A stretch of 64,000 bases of DNA from Kingdonia uniflora (lineage: Eukaryota > Streptophyta > Magnoliopsida > Ranunculales > Circaeasteraceae). The notes under the pieces were generated by a model, which searched no databases, was not told the DNA's origin, and saw nothing but the letters and a program-made list of their open reading frames with translations. The DNA is taken from NCBI GenBank assembly GCA_014058105.1, contig JACGCM010001798.1, forward strand, positions 620,001 to 684,000. Direction: 5' to 3'. The position numbers and the translations under genes were made by a program. This document shows positions 11,728 through 23,359 of the stretch, piece after piece. The stretch's first letter is position 1, and each line of letters starts with the position of its first letter.

Positions 11728-12460
11728 TCACGAGTTGCTACTAATCAACCTAGCCCCGACCCGATCAAGACTCCTCACTGTGAATGTTGCCTTCAAATTC
11801 CGTTCTTTCCAAAACACCTCCACCATCTTCTCCCCAATCTTTTCCCCCCATAGCTCACTATCCGTCATAGCAACAGTGGTCGGACCAACACCACTTATCG
11901 TACATCTAAACTCCCTAGCCCCAATCATTGCATTATTTATCGCTCCCATTCCAGGAATCAAAGGAGTGAGCTTCGAATCCACAATTCTATCCGAAGATAA
12001 CGCCTTTCCTAAACTCCCCGATTGACTAGAATTCGAAATGTGATCCAACATTACAATCTCCGATGGCAATACCGCCCTCATCTTCTTCGTTGGCGCCTCA
12101 AATTTTGGATTCACAAGTACAAAAAACAACTCCTTCTCCATCGGAAACCTCAACTGGATTATATCGAGTGGGTCATAACTACGAATAAAAACAAACCCAC
12201 CCATTATCGTCGTTGGCCGATACCTTCGCCTCCGACTCCAACCCAGCAAGAACAAGCTTCGATTCCGATAATACCCCATCAAGCATCTCATTCACCGCAA
12301 CAACAGCTGCAGCAGCACTTACTGCACTCGACCCCAACCCGCTCCTTACAACAACCCCTTCTCGAGCGAAATCGATAAACTCACTGATCGAACACCCAAC
12401 ATTCGTATAACCGATATCGCAGCGATTCTTGCACAGTTCAAAAGTTGGTTCTTACTAAGC
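11728..12460 (-). pseudogene. HSK: homoserine kinase pseudogene (GHMP kinase), C-terminal two thirds
   Basis: The minus strand reads NCARIAAI, then MLGVRSVSLSISLEKG. After a frameshift comes GLGSSAVSAAAA, the glycine/serine ATP-binding loop of GHMP kinases, and KLVLAGLESEAKVS. After another break at about 12210 follow IMGGFVFIRSYDPLD, FEAPTKKMRAVLPSE and PLIPGM, then CTISGVGPTTVA and ARLISS at the end. Homoserine kinase phosphorylates homoserine in plastids in the threonine/methionine branch. Two frameshifts, small internal deletions (around SNSSQ) and loss of the transit peptide and N-terminus make it non-functional. The plant gene is usually intronless, so retro- and DNA-duplication cannot be told apart here. 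Confidence 0.9.
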
Positions 12461-12992
12461 TTACTACTGTTAACAACTCCATTTGATATCAGATATCGAG
12501 ACCATAAGAAAAATATATCTAGATTTTGACAAAAGCACAGAATAATCTGTAGAACTGTTTTCTAATTTTTGTATCTAAGGGCGTATTTGGGGTCGAATTC
12601 AAGCTTTGAGATCTTCTCTGTGTCATCTGACTCATCAAATAAATTCATTCCAATCTCAACTTGATAGAAATTGAAGATTTTGAAAATTAGGGTTTACCTG
12701 GTTTTGAGATTTTCCCCTCAAATTTTATTCCAATCTCATAAATTTTAATTTGGCAACTGTTTTAAAGTTTCACTAAATTTAAGTTAAGACAATTCGTTGA
12801 TTTGAGTGAGGAGAGAGTTACCTTTGGGAGATTGTTCATTCAGCAATTTCGTACCAAGGGAAAGGTCGAGAGAAAAGATTGGATAACGAACGGCTGGGAT
12901 TCATTTTTTTGGACAAATGTTTGGATCCGACGGCTCAGACGGCCGAAAATGGATTAAAAAAAAAACCTATTACTCTCCTATTATAGATAGAT
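12461..12992. other. no recognisable gene
   Basis: AT-rich sequence. The frame of the homoserine kinase remnant is lost upstream of 12460. No transit-peptide-like frame was found. Confidence 0.35.
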
Positions 12993-13108
12993 AGAGATCT
13001 TGACGCTTCTCACTCATTCCCCTTTCCCGCTTCTTGTTTGTTCTCTTTGAGGCAACATCATATGGATTAGTATTTGCGGATACTGCAGAAAGTACTTATT
13101 GGGTATAT
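12993..13108 (+). repeat. dispersed repeat, copy 1 (partner at 50214-50330)
   Basis: About 116 bp closely match 50214-50330. The match starts at AGAGATCTTGACGC and runs through CATATGGATTAGTATTTGCG to GTACTTATTGGGTATAT. One frame stays open in both copies (SYGLVFADT). In copy 1 it continues as TYWVYYLNGGQWSLPVT. It may be a fragment of an unrecognised gene carried to two places. Confidence 0.7.
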
Positions 13109-13899
13109 TATTTAAATGGCGGTCAGTGGTCATTACCAGTAACACCACATAGCCCGATCGAAGCTCTTACAAGACATGGCCCATCCTAATACAGAATCTC
13201 CACAGGCGTCTTTTCTTATAAAGATGAGAAATATTGGTTGTTGTATGAGATAGGAGAGAGATTTGTTTATTTTTACTTGAGGCGCAGTGTAAAATTTAGA
13301 ATGGAATAAAACTTTTCAGTAGAGTGTTTGGTACCAGAAAGTTGAAAGGGTAGTCAAACTCCTGAGTAGAGTTCAATTCCACTAAATCATAGAATTGACT
13401 TCACAACCTTCTCGACTTCGACTTGTCAATCCACAAGAGATTAAAGTGGATTCCAACTCTCCATGATTATTCAACTCCCACCTGAACCTCTTCTAAAAAA
13501 AGATCTATTCAACTCTTACCCAAATCTCTCGTAAAAGAAAAAGAAGAAACCATCAAACAAACAAATAAATTATATAGGTCATGTACGTATTGAAGGAGGC
13601 AATATATAATTCCACTAGAAGGTAAGAAAGCAATGGGAGGCATGTCCGGCACGGCGATTTCTAAATGAGTAAAAATGGGGACACGAATGTACCACATAAT
13701 TTTATAACTTTTCGAACTGTAATACATCTCGAAAAGAGATGAATTATTGATGCTTAATAAAATCATAATACACAACAACTGCATATCATTTTTATCTCTT
13801 TTTTTAAAAAGCTCAAGGAAGGATGAGTTCTTGTTCTTAAAAACAATATACATGTAACTACTAAAATTTTATGTGCTCGTATTTAATATATTTCAATAA
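13109..13899. other. no recognisable gene
   Basis: Repetitive-looking AT-rich DNA with many CAACTC/GAGTTG words at 13330-13500, without clear inverted termini. An open frame at 13509-13853 (-) has no recognisable signature. Confidence 0.35.
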
Positions 13900-14497
13900 A
13901 TTAGGTCAGAACTATTCCTATCAATCAATGATCTAGGATTAAGCAGAAACAATCAAAAGTAAAGGACAAAGAATTAAAAGACACATGCAATTATTCACCC
14001 TGTGGAAACTCCTTACACGGGAGAAAAACCACAGGTCGTTGTCGATGAAATCAACAACTAAAAATCCACTAATCAAAAAGAGTTTAATTTGAATTACACT
14101 TACAGACTTGATAACCTAGTCTCAAGATTATCTCTCTTCTGACTAAAGCTTCACACCAAGAATCGTTCTTCTGTTCTCGCAACACATTTTATTGATTTCA
14201 CACCAAATCTTTTTATGTTCTCGCAACAGCCCTTCTTGATCTCACACCAAGAATCTTCTTCAACGATATGTAGGAAGTATTGTAAAACTAACTCAACATC
14301 AATCTCATGATTAGAAGATGCATAATTGATCTTGAATTTACACTCTTTGATAAATGAGTTTTGAGTTTTCCGAAAAATAAAAGTTTTTTTCAAAAACAAA
14401 AGACCAGGGGAGAAAAGGAAACACGGTTTGCTTAAATAGTAACCCTATTTCTCCCGAGAGTCGTTCGAACGAAAAGAAGTATCGTTCAAACGAAACA

Positions 14498-14712
14498 TTG
14501 GCTATGGGCCAAAAACTAGGGGATATATCAACTTGTTCGAACGACAAGAAAACTCGTTCCAACAAAAATTGGCTATGGGCCAAATTTCCAGGAGACATGT
14601 CAATTCGTTCGAACGACAAGAAAACTCGTTCGAACGAAAATTGGCTATGGGCCAAATTTCCAGGAGACATGTCAAGTCGTTCAAACGACTTGAAAATTTG
14701 TTCGAACGACAA
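14498..14712. repeat. three tandem copies of a 71-72-bp unit with TTCGAA palindromes
   Basis: Units start at 14498, 14569 and 14641, each opening TTGGCTATGGGCCAAA and carrying one or two TTCGAACGA palindromes. Units two and three are nearly identical over the first 35 bp. Because 72 is a multiple of three, open frames run through on both strands, but these are by-products of the repeat. Confidence 0.9.
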
Positions 14713-15432
14713 TTAAATAAAAAGTTTATTCCTCTATCATTGAGTTCTACTTACAATCTGTCAAGAGATCTCCATTTTGTCAGTATCTTCGACTGAAACA
14801 ACCACGAAACTCCACAAACACGAAATGAAACAAATAAAACCTTTTAATCTCCCTCTTTAGTTCATTTCATGACAAATAAAAACTAAGACGAACACACGAC
14901 TCTGTAGTATTTCGCAGTGACAGAGAGTGTCTAGACCTTAGAAAGACACCACCCCTTTCTGAATAGGTTCAATCTCTGGACCTCTACTAGGAATAATATC
15001 TTCTTACAATCTTGTTCTCATCAAATAGTGGGTAACTTAATATTTGCACACTCAACAAACACATTTATGATATATGTAGAAAAAAGAACTTAGAAGATAG
15101 TCACACAAACGAACTAAAAAAATAAACATATACATCCAGAGAAGCATTTGCAAACCAGTCATGTAAAATCTTTCCTCTCCCGTTTTGTCACGAAAGAAAC
15201 AATCAAGCAACTACAAATAACTATCTGAAATAAAAGAAATTAGAGACACCTGATAAAGAGATAAACAAAAGGTAGTACTATATAAACTGGTAAAGTTAGT
15301 ACAAAGACACCTATCTCACATGCCCTCAAAAAAAAAAAAACATAATCTTAAAGAAGAACCAGACAAAGGAAACCAAAATGGAGAGCAGATGCAAGTAAAA
15401 AATAAAAATAATAACAAAGGCACCCTGTGCAT

Positions 15433-16602
15433 TCAGTCATCTCCAGAATCAGAATTAGAATAGAACACAAAACCATGTGACTCCTGGACTGGACGAAGAC
15501 CACGAACCTCTATCTCAATAGTCCCCAGTCGTCCCTCAATACTCTCAAAACGACCCTCAATAGCACTCAACCTGGTTGTCACTGTCTGAAGCATGCTCCC
15601 AATACTTTGAATAGAAAACACCTCCAGAGGCTGTGCAGCTGAGCTAGAAGAACTGATGTGCTCACCTGGAGGGGCAGACGCAGAAGGTAGCACAGGAGGA
15701 AAATGAGATACACTCTTGTGACAGTTACTCGCATCTAATTTTTCAGTTTTTGTATCCTCAGGTTCATTAGAGAACACTTTATAGCCAGCAGTAGTAAGAA
15801 TTTCCATAACAAGTCGAGCAAACGGTAATGAACTCTTGGTCGCCGTTTTGGTGCTAGTATCAATCATCTCCTCAAGGATGATATTAGGTAGATCTATCTC
15901 AATATCATTCTTGAAGGCATAAAGAAAAACCTTCATCCGCTTAGAGAGTTCATTCTTTTGAGAGCGCGGAATAATATTTGTAATAGCTATGTTGTGGACC
16001 AGGCGAGACTCATCATCTAACATCTTTCGGGAAACAATACCCTATCCAGTATACAGACGATGTTAAGCCGTGATGTCAATAACCATAGTATGCAGCTCAA
16101 GAAGAATAGGAACCCCATCCTCCTCAAACTCCCCCTCAGAAGTAGCAGCAGGCCAGGGATAATATGATGCTGGCCAAATACATCTCGGAACCGCAATGCA
16201 CTGAGAAGGACGGAAACCTAAAATAGCGTAGATATTGTCCCTAGTAACTGTGTACGTGGTGTCATCAATAGTGACTGAGAAAGTTTGACTATACAAAGTA
16301 CGGATATGCTCAAGTTGCAGAGTAGCATAAAATAGTCGAACAATCCTCGGATAGACCTTTACAGACGGAGTAAGAATCTTGGTCTAATTTCTTTTTTTAA
16401 ACTTCGTAAAAACCCGGGCATAGCCTTCATTCACCTCAGAAATACTTTTGATGTCGACAACTTGTTCTTTCACAATTGGCCGATCTTTAAACCCTTTTTA
16501 CGTAGCCCAATATACCGGGTTATCACCAACCCTTTAGCCATCAAGAATACCTGTATTATCAGAGCGAGATCCCTTGTTACCGATCCGTTGCTTAGGTGTC
16601 AT
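15433..16602 (-). pseudogene. 'putative plant transposon protein' type ORF, interrupted
   Basis: From ATG at 16602 (MTPKQRIGNKGSRSDNTG) the frame passes a few stops. It reads VKVYPRIVRLFYATLQL, FSVTIDDTTYTVTRDNIYAI and LGFRPSQ, then, after a break near 16040, KMLDDESRLVHNIAITNIIP and LSKRMKVFLYAFKNDIEIDL. The pattern of a conserved FYA block, a short beta segment and a LGF/LGLP turn resembles a family annotated in plant genomes as putative plant transposon or retrotransposon protein. The C-terminus has an Ala/Ser-rich linker and a predicted coiled coil (MLQTVTTRLSAIEGRFESIE). Function of the family is unknown. About 390 residues if intact; at least four stops. Confidence 0.58.
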
Positions 16603-17290
16603 TTGAACAAAAAAGACAAGCTACTGTAACTAACAATCTCAGGTGTATAACCAACCCAATATCAATCAAGAAACACACACCTACTGAAACTAAGAAACCT
16701 CCAACTACACAGCCTGCACGAAAACAACACCACCACCTCCCCAAACCTAACCAACACGGTTAAGCAGGGGAACCCAAACAAGCACAATCACAACCCAAAA
16801 ACTACAGTAATCAATCCCAACTCCAATCCAAAATTCTTTTCCAATTAGGTTCAACAATGCACCCAACCAAACAATCAGTTCATCAAACACACCAGCAAAA
16901 ATCACCCTGTCCAAACAGTAAAAATATAATTCCAAAAACCAAAAATGCACACAATTTCATCAATCACAGAGGTGCAATAATCAACTTAGGAAATTTCACA
17001 TACAATTCTAATCCAATTCGTCCAAAGAAGCATACCAAAGAAAAACTAGGGCACAAACAGTACGAAGAACCAAAACTTACCAAATTGAAACCCAAGCGTC
17101 AAATTGAACGTGGAAGAGTCGAGAAGATTCCAACTTTAACTAATTCCCTTCCAATCAAGACCCAACAACAAGCTTTGAAGAACAATGGTGGAGTGCAGTT
17201 GAGAGAGAGAGAGAGAGACAAACAAAATCAAACCAAATGGTTTTTTAAAATAACCAAACCCGAGACTCGTCGTTCGAACGAAATAGAATC

Positions 17291-18538
17291 TTTTCCAAAA
17301 AAAAATACACTGCAGCTTGAAAATGGATTAAACAAAGGAAATAATGGATAAAAAAGAAGAAATGGTTAAAGCAAAATAAAAGCTCATCCAAAATCACTGA
17401 GTAGCCATAGACAAACGCAGAAAGCAAGAAAAGAAAAAAAAAACAAGACTAACAGGCACACTCCCCATCAATATATGCAGTCATGGCTATAAGTACAGCG
17501 GATACACGATAGAGAATATTATAATATACTAAATAATGTAAAAGAACTCGGTGTGTGTGTGTAGTCCAAACATAGTCCTGAAAAATAGGCATACGAAGAA
17601 CACTATATTGGAAGAATGATTCAATTTAGGCTTCTCATGGTTGGTCACTCAAAGTCACTGAGAATTTACTAGTTAACACTATTAGGGAATATGAATATGA
17701 GTAATGAAGTTAAAAATTCATAATCTAAGAAAGCGGCACAATTTTACCGAAGATCTCATGGAAGGAATATCAATTATTTTGGTGGTGACAAGTTAAGCAC
17801 CATAGATTTTCAAACTATCATCTCTATTAATCCCGATTGCACTAGACTCATAATCAACTAGGACTTTTAAGGTTGTAATGAAGGTAAAGGTAGGCTAGTG
17901 AGGAAATAGGTGCTTTACTGGCATTCTGAGGACAAAAGAAACTTCCACCTCTATTATTGTTATCAATACACCTCCTTCCCCCCCCCCCCCCCCCACACAC
18001 ACACTTTTTTTATATATTTTTATATTTTTAAACTTTGTTGTTATCACCTCCATTGTTGTTATCAACATATCTTCTGGCACTATTTGAATTTATACTTTGT
18101 TGTAACAAAACATCCTCCTAAGTAGCAGTCATACACACATCACCCTTTAGATTGAATCACTTCCTGTCCTCAGAACAACAGGTTAAACAAGAATTTGGCG
18201 AATAGCCGAATACAAAGAAATAGCTTATTTTAGGCTCAACGGGTAGCAAGTGAATTAACGATTTTGGGTTAGATGCTAAAATGTCAAAACAGAAGCAAAT
18301 AAAAATGCCTAAAATCATGTCCTAAGACTTGTGCAATATCTCGTTTTGCCTCGAATCAAGTAGAGAAAATGTTTTAGTATTTTAACTTAAATTATAAATC
18401 GTCACCAACAATCGACTAATGCATAAAATAATGAGATCATAAATAAAGAGAGATTTTGCTGGAAATAATTTATTTAATAACACTCAACGCTAGAACAAAA
18501 GGCTAGATCCTCACATAATGTTAGGTAACGAAGTCTCT
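17291..18538. other. no recognisable gene; C17 homopolymer
   Basis: AT-rich sequence with a run of 17 C at 17978-17994 followed by (CA)n and T-rich DNA, and a (GT)n tract near 17550. Nothing coding was recognised. Confidence 0.4.
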
Positions 18539-19939
18539 TCATTGACCCTCAAAATTCTTGTGAGACATATCATAGTACACCATCCCTTGGCCATTTGTAG
18601 GCACACAATTTGGATATTGTGGTTGCTGCTGGACCGATGTCATAGACGCTTCTCCAACCGCCAAGGCAGAAGTAATAAGCACTTCATTCTTCTCAGGTAT
18701 ATTCTGATAATCTTCGTTCCACCCCTCATTTAGTTTGTCCATCTTTCCACAGCAGGGACCATCCACAGCAGCGAGATCATCTAGAGATATTGATGCAAGT
18801 AAATCATCCCTGAACTCTCCAAACTTAGCATTGACATTGACTTCGGTAATTGCTCATAGTTTACCACCAAATCAATATTTCCCCCAGGCATCATCAGATT
18901 ACGTAACTCTGACGGTGAAGAGTTCATATCGTAGGTTGTAGGCTATTCTTGCTTGTAGTCCTCCGACATGTTTGTGGTCAATACTTCTAACGGGTAAGAC
19001 ACATCACAGTTCACCGCCCCTTCAACGAAGTTAGTAGGCACAAAACCTGATTGTTCTTCTTGTTGCTGCACTTCCTCTTGAAAGTTATCATAGTTCACAT
19101 TCTCCTAACCGATGTTAGGCACACAATCTAAATGTTATAGTTGTCGTGGCTACTGCGCCACTTCTCCAACTTCTGAGACAGAGATTTTAGGCCATTTTCC
19201 ATTAGAGTTACTTTGGTTTTCTGCACTTCCTTGTTTCCATTTCCGTTCATTGTATCTAATTCTAAAAATTACTTACTCTATAAACTGCATGAAAATATAC
19301 ATATATGCATCAGATATCTTTAATAAAACATAAACAATTCATGATACTAATGAAGCCAATGTTTTGAAATGGAGCTCTATGATTAAACCAATTAACCTTG
19401 CAAATACATTCATCTGGTATATAGCTGAACTCGTGCATTATCCAGTCTATTTTTTCGGCCTCCTTTTTTCCAGCGACATTAATTTTATAGCGATAGAACA
19501 CAAGTTGCATCTTTGTAGAGGTCACCACCCCATTGTTATCCTTGAAATCAATATGACTAGACGAGTGCCAGTACCTAATGTCTCCTACCAGTCGGTTTAG
19601 CCTGGACAAATTTTTGTAAGCCTTTTTCGCCGAACATAATAGTAACTTTCAGCTTTTAATTCGCCGGCTTCAATCATCCCTAGAAAATAAATACCAAAAT
19701 TTAGTTCACTTTATAAATCATATATTCGTGTAAAATACATAATTTTAATGTATGTGATGTTTATCTCTGTACATACTTGGCAAATATTCAGGATCGCAAT
19801 TGTACACGTCAACCTCAATACTATCAATAATTGGGTTGTACTTGGGAGATTTTCCATTAATCTTTAGTGACAGATACTTAAATAAATGATCATCCGTAGG
19901 AGAAAATATATATCCTAGAGGCACTTTTTCGTCTGACAT
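18539..19939 (-). pseudogene. NAC-domain transcription factor-like gene, degraded
   Basis: Minus-strand exons resemble a short, divergent NAC gene. The first (from ATG at 19939) gives EKVPLGYIFSPTDDHLFKYL and IEVDVYNCDPEYLP, matching NAC subdomains A-B. It ends at a GTATGT donor near 19776. The second (about 19672 to 19400) gives AESYYYVRRKR and, after a frameshift at an A-run, RYWHSSSHIDFKDNNG, KMQLVFYRYK and DWIMHEFSYIP (subdomains C-E). A long last exon to the stop at 18539 encodes a Gln/Asn-rich tail ending MSHKNFEGQ, with stops and frame changes near 18930 and 19130. It contains two versions of an 'IVCVPTNxxxxxVNYD' segment. NAC proteins are DNA-binding regulators. Here the frames do not join, so it is probably dead. 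Confidence 0.74.
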
Positions 19940-22198
19940 TCTTGATCTTCTTCTCAGCACAGGTACGTAGTATCCTGTAAAGTCAAAGAAGGAAACCATT
20001 TTAAAAAGGTTTACTTAATAAAGGATCACTGATATAAATTGTAATAACATATATGCTGTAGTAAAAAAGATATAAAAAAAAACTAGCATGATAGATAATA
20101 ACATATATAACACTAATTTCATGGTTGAGTACGTACTTGAACCAACGTTAATTTGTTTCCTATTTAAAATGTAAAACTTGCAGAAAACATGATCTGAAGA
20201 AGGCAGTTAGGTTTTCAAAGACAAAAGAACAATATTTTTGCACGTACCAGCAAAACTCTGCAAGCTAAGAAAGAGAACTAGAGCCTTATGAGAATTTTTT
20301 AAGATAGAAAATATTTATAAGGTAATTTTTTTTCTAGCATGTATTGTCCATCTAGTAACTTTTCTAGCAAGTTAGGGTTTCCAAAGACAATCAGACTCTT
20401 TTCTCACACAAAATTAGGGATAAGTATGATATTTCAAAGTTAGGGTTAGGAACTTCTCTAGCAAGTGTTGTTCGAACCCGACCAATATGGCCACTAGTTT
20501 AAAAAGAAGTATAACCCAATAGGACTCTTTTCTACCACAAAACATTAGAGATTTAATTGCTAGTCTTTTTCTGTTATTAAAATTGATAACTTGATAAACC
20601 TACTTCTATCACATATTTTACTAATACTCTATTTCTTTATTACGAGTCCATGGTTGCCAACCAACACAACCCTAGCTATTGGTTGGCAAAGTAACTGAAC
20701 CGTCTGCCTTAAAAACATTACCAACAGCCGAAGCATGATAAACATATGTTGAAATTTTCAAAATGATACGCTTCAACTTCCACGTTAAACAGGGCCTTAA
20801 AATTGTCAATAGTAGGTTTTGATCTATCACTTGCGTTGGTTAAATATCTTTCACAAAAAAAAAAAACTTTGTTGATTGCTAAAGATGCTTTTAAAAGGCA
20901 CATCATTTAATCATATAAATTTTGATTAATATGCAATGTCCATAGGTTATAAGGGATCTACAAAGAAATTAAGTCTACAAAGCAACCCCTATTTCAGAAA
21001 CAAGAAAAACCCATGATAAACCCTAAGCAAGTGAAACCATAACAGTCTAATCGATGTTTCGTTTCTATAACGAATCCCTATTTACATATTACAATCACAA
21101 GCGATGATAAGCAAGACCAAACTTTTTTCTTATAAAAAAAACACTGAATTAGGATAAACATTCAGAAATTTCATTACATAATACTTTAGCCAAGCCTTAA
21201 TTCATCATATAAACACAAAGAGATCTAATTATTAAGCATGGTTTAAAGAAGAAAGATGAAAATTATCTTGCTAGGGTTTTGGAAAACATGCATGCATAGT
21301 TTTACAAAAGAAGATGAAAATATTTCTCTAGAGATACCTTTGTAAGAAATGTATTGTTTTTTGCAACAATGGTGAAATATTGAGTTATGATGACCCTTGT
21401 ATATATAGTGTGGTAGAAACTTATGTACCAAGTAACAGTAATTTACTTGAGCTAGAGCTCTTCTAGGGTTTGATAAAAATAGGCATATCAGACATGGATA
21501 AGCTAGAATCATAAAAGTTGTTAAGATTGGAGATTTATATATGCTTTGATCATGTTCACTAAAACTTTAGCTAGTGGACCTTAGTTTTGGACTTTCTCTT
21601 GGGCCCAAAAATCCTCTGAGTTGGATCTAAATATCTCAAGTCCAATGCTAACTAAAATACTGAAAATATTTGAAGATAATAAAACAGAGACTAGCCATTA
21701 GGAGAAAAGTTGAGTGAATTCATTATCTTGGGAGAATATGTGAAAGAACACCAAGACATGAACGCGTAAGAGGAATTATCTCAATGAAAATGGAAATAAC
21801 ATTGTCTGAAAAGCCGAGTGATAGTAAGGTTCATGGGTCTTTTAAGGTTTGATTTTGAACAAGGTACATTCTTAATCAATTAAACAATCACTTCTTAAAC
21901 GAAATGAAACTTGTATACAGTGAGAGAGGTACGTAACTATTTAGTTTTTCATCTAGTTGTTTGTGTGTGCGTGTGAATTTCACTAAAATTGTGTTAATAA
22001 CTACATAATTTTATAATAATAAATGAAATACTAATGAGTGCACACATATATTAAGTGATCCATTCAAGTTTATCCACGCTATGATGAACACAGATAGTAC
22101 CCTCAATCGATTGTTGTATCAAGAAAGATGTGTTCCCTTTATTTTATTTTCTCTAATTTACATATTTTAGTGGAGCTTATAGTTCAGTGGGCATTTTA
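19940..22198. other. no recognisable gene
   Basis: AT-rich DNA upstream of the NAC-like remnant. Open frames at 20718-20906 and 21243-21512 (-) show no family signature. ACTAGC/TCTAGCAAGT words recur near 20330-20470 but without clear structure. Confidence 0.4.
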
Positions 22199-22390
22199 AG
22201 ATTTGGGAATGTTAAATTCGGTATGGTTTCGGTTCGATTTGGTGCGGTTTTAGCTTTAAGTTTGTCGGTTCGCATTAGACCATTTGTGAAGCCCAAATCG
22301 GTTCGGTTCATGTGCCAATTTTAGGAACCGATATAGGTTAGTTTGGGTCCAGTTATGGCCAAAACCCACCCGTGCTCAACCCTAAATTGG
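22199..22390. repeat. GGTTCGGTT-rich remnant, possibly a hAT MITE
   Basis: Repeated forms of GGTTCGGTT/GGTTCGATT on the plus strand end in CCCGTGCTCAACCCT. This looks like the right end of a small non-autonomous element of the 'GGGTTGAGCACGGG' type. A matching left end was not found. Confidence 0.3.
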
Positions 22391-22479
22391 AGACCATGAG
22401 TTTGTTAATCCAATGGTTCACTGGTAATCATCGTATGGTAATGATTACACTGCAGAAAGTACGTAATAGGACCTAGTAA

Positions 22480-22832
22480 GAGCATCCACAGCAACCTCCC
22501 TAAACTTATTTTAGGGAGATAAAAAGCAATAAAATAACGTTTTTAGACTCCCTATGAGGCTCCTTATCCCTATTTTTTTCTTTCTCTTTTCCTCTCTATT
22601 TAGATGTTAGCCAGCCACGTAAGACTCTTATATTACGTGAAAATGTACTTTTGATGAAAATAGATTAATGTTTGCCTCTCATTTTTAGACATAACTAATT
22701 TGAAGTGGCTTAGGTAGTTAATTGTGTGATGTGGCTCCTTTTTGTAGGGAGTCTATTATATCCACAATATCAAATTTGGGTTGAAACTCCTCAAAAGTAC
22801 TCTCTATCATAGAGAGGCTCTTGTGGATGCTC
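22480..22832. mobile_element. Tourist-like MITE (PIF/Harbinger type)
   Basis: The 353-bp element has terminal inverted repeats starting GAGCATCCACA on both ends. It is flanked by a 3-bp TAA duplication (22477-22479 and 22833-22835), the target preference of PIF/Harbinger elements. No coding capacity is seen; an open frame overlapping its right end (22781-22978) is accidental. Confidence 0.82.
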
Positions 22833-22835
22833 TAA

Positions 22836-23359
22836 GGAACAGTGAGGTGGTCAGTGGTAGGGAGTTTTTAACGGCGTCTACTAAATTATTTAAATGTCGT
22901 TGTTGTAGTATTGTTGATGTGATAACTGAACATATTTTTTGTGTTGATCATACAAGTCTGAAATTCGGTTTTGCCTAATGTTGTTTCTTGTTTCTGTTTG
23001 CTATAATTTTGTTAGATAATGGAGGCCATGAAAATGCAAGTGTAGTTGCTTACTACATTTATAAAAGTACCTCTATAACTTGTGAAATACCATATCCTAG
23101 TTCAGACATACATTAAAAAAAGTTGTTTAACAACCTTGCAGCTTTCTTTTGCTATACACAGGGCATTCTCGGACCCTTGCGACACCATTACAGTGAATCT
23201 TAGTCAACAACTAGAACAATAACGACCCAAATAAAACAACTGAGACATTGGGCATCATTATGAGACATGCAACATTATTTTTAGGGTTGGGACTGTATAA
23301 TGATTTCAAGGTTGGGGAAGTAGAATCATGTTGAGCATTGATTTCATTATCTGAGCTCA
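22836..23359. other. no recognisable gene
   Basis: AT-rich DNA. At 23341-23364 about 24 bp (ATTTCATTATCTGAGCTC and onward) repeat the sequence found just right of the Mutator-like element at 47783-47806. This may be a scrap of the same Copia LTR. Confidence 0.4.

Larger units (their letters stand above)
13900..17290 (-). mobile_element. probable non-autonomous LTR-type element
   Basis: Three features suggest one minus-strand retroelement. A broken transposon-type ORF lies at 15433-16602. A purine-rich tract (AAAGAGGGAGATT on the minus strand, near 14847-14859) sits where a polypurine tract would precede a 3' LTR. TTCGAA-palindrome sequence flanks both sides (14460-14715 and about 17270), and the left block also has LTR-like text (GGGAGAAAAACCAC near 14020). 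I could not define matching LTR ends or a target duplication, so limits are approximate and the class is tentative. Confidence 0.42.

Noticed and set aside
11717..12410. Plus-strand open frames over the homoserine kinase remnant
   Set aside because: These are shadows: the minus strand carries a recognisable enzyme sequence.
14338..14796. Repetitive open frames on both strands (SFER...DMSPGNLAHSQF repeats)
   Set aside because: They follow from a 72-bp tandem DNA repeat whose length is a multiple of three. Open frames on both strands and in several phases point to repeat structure, not a protein.
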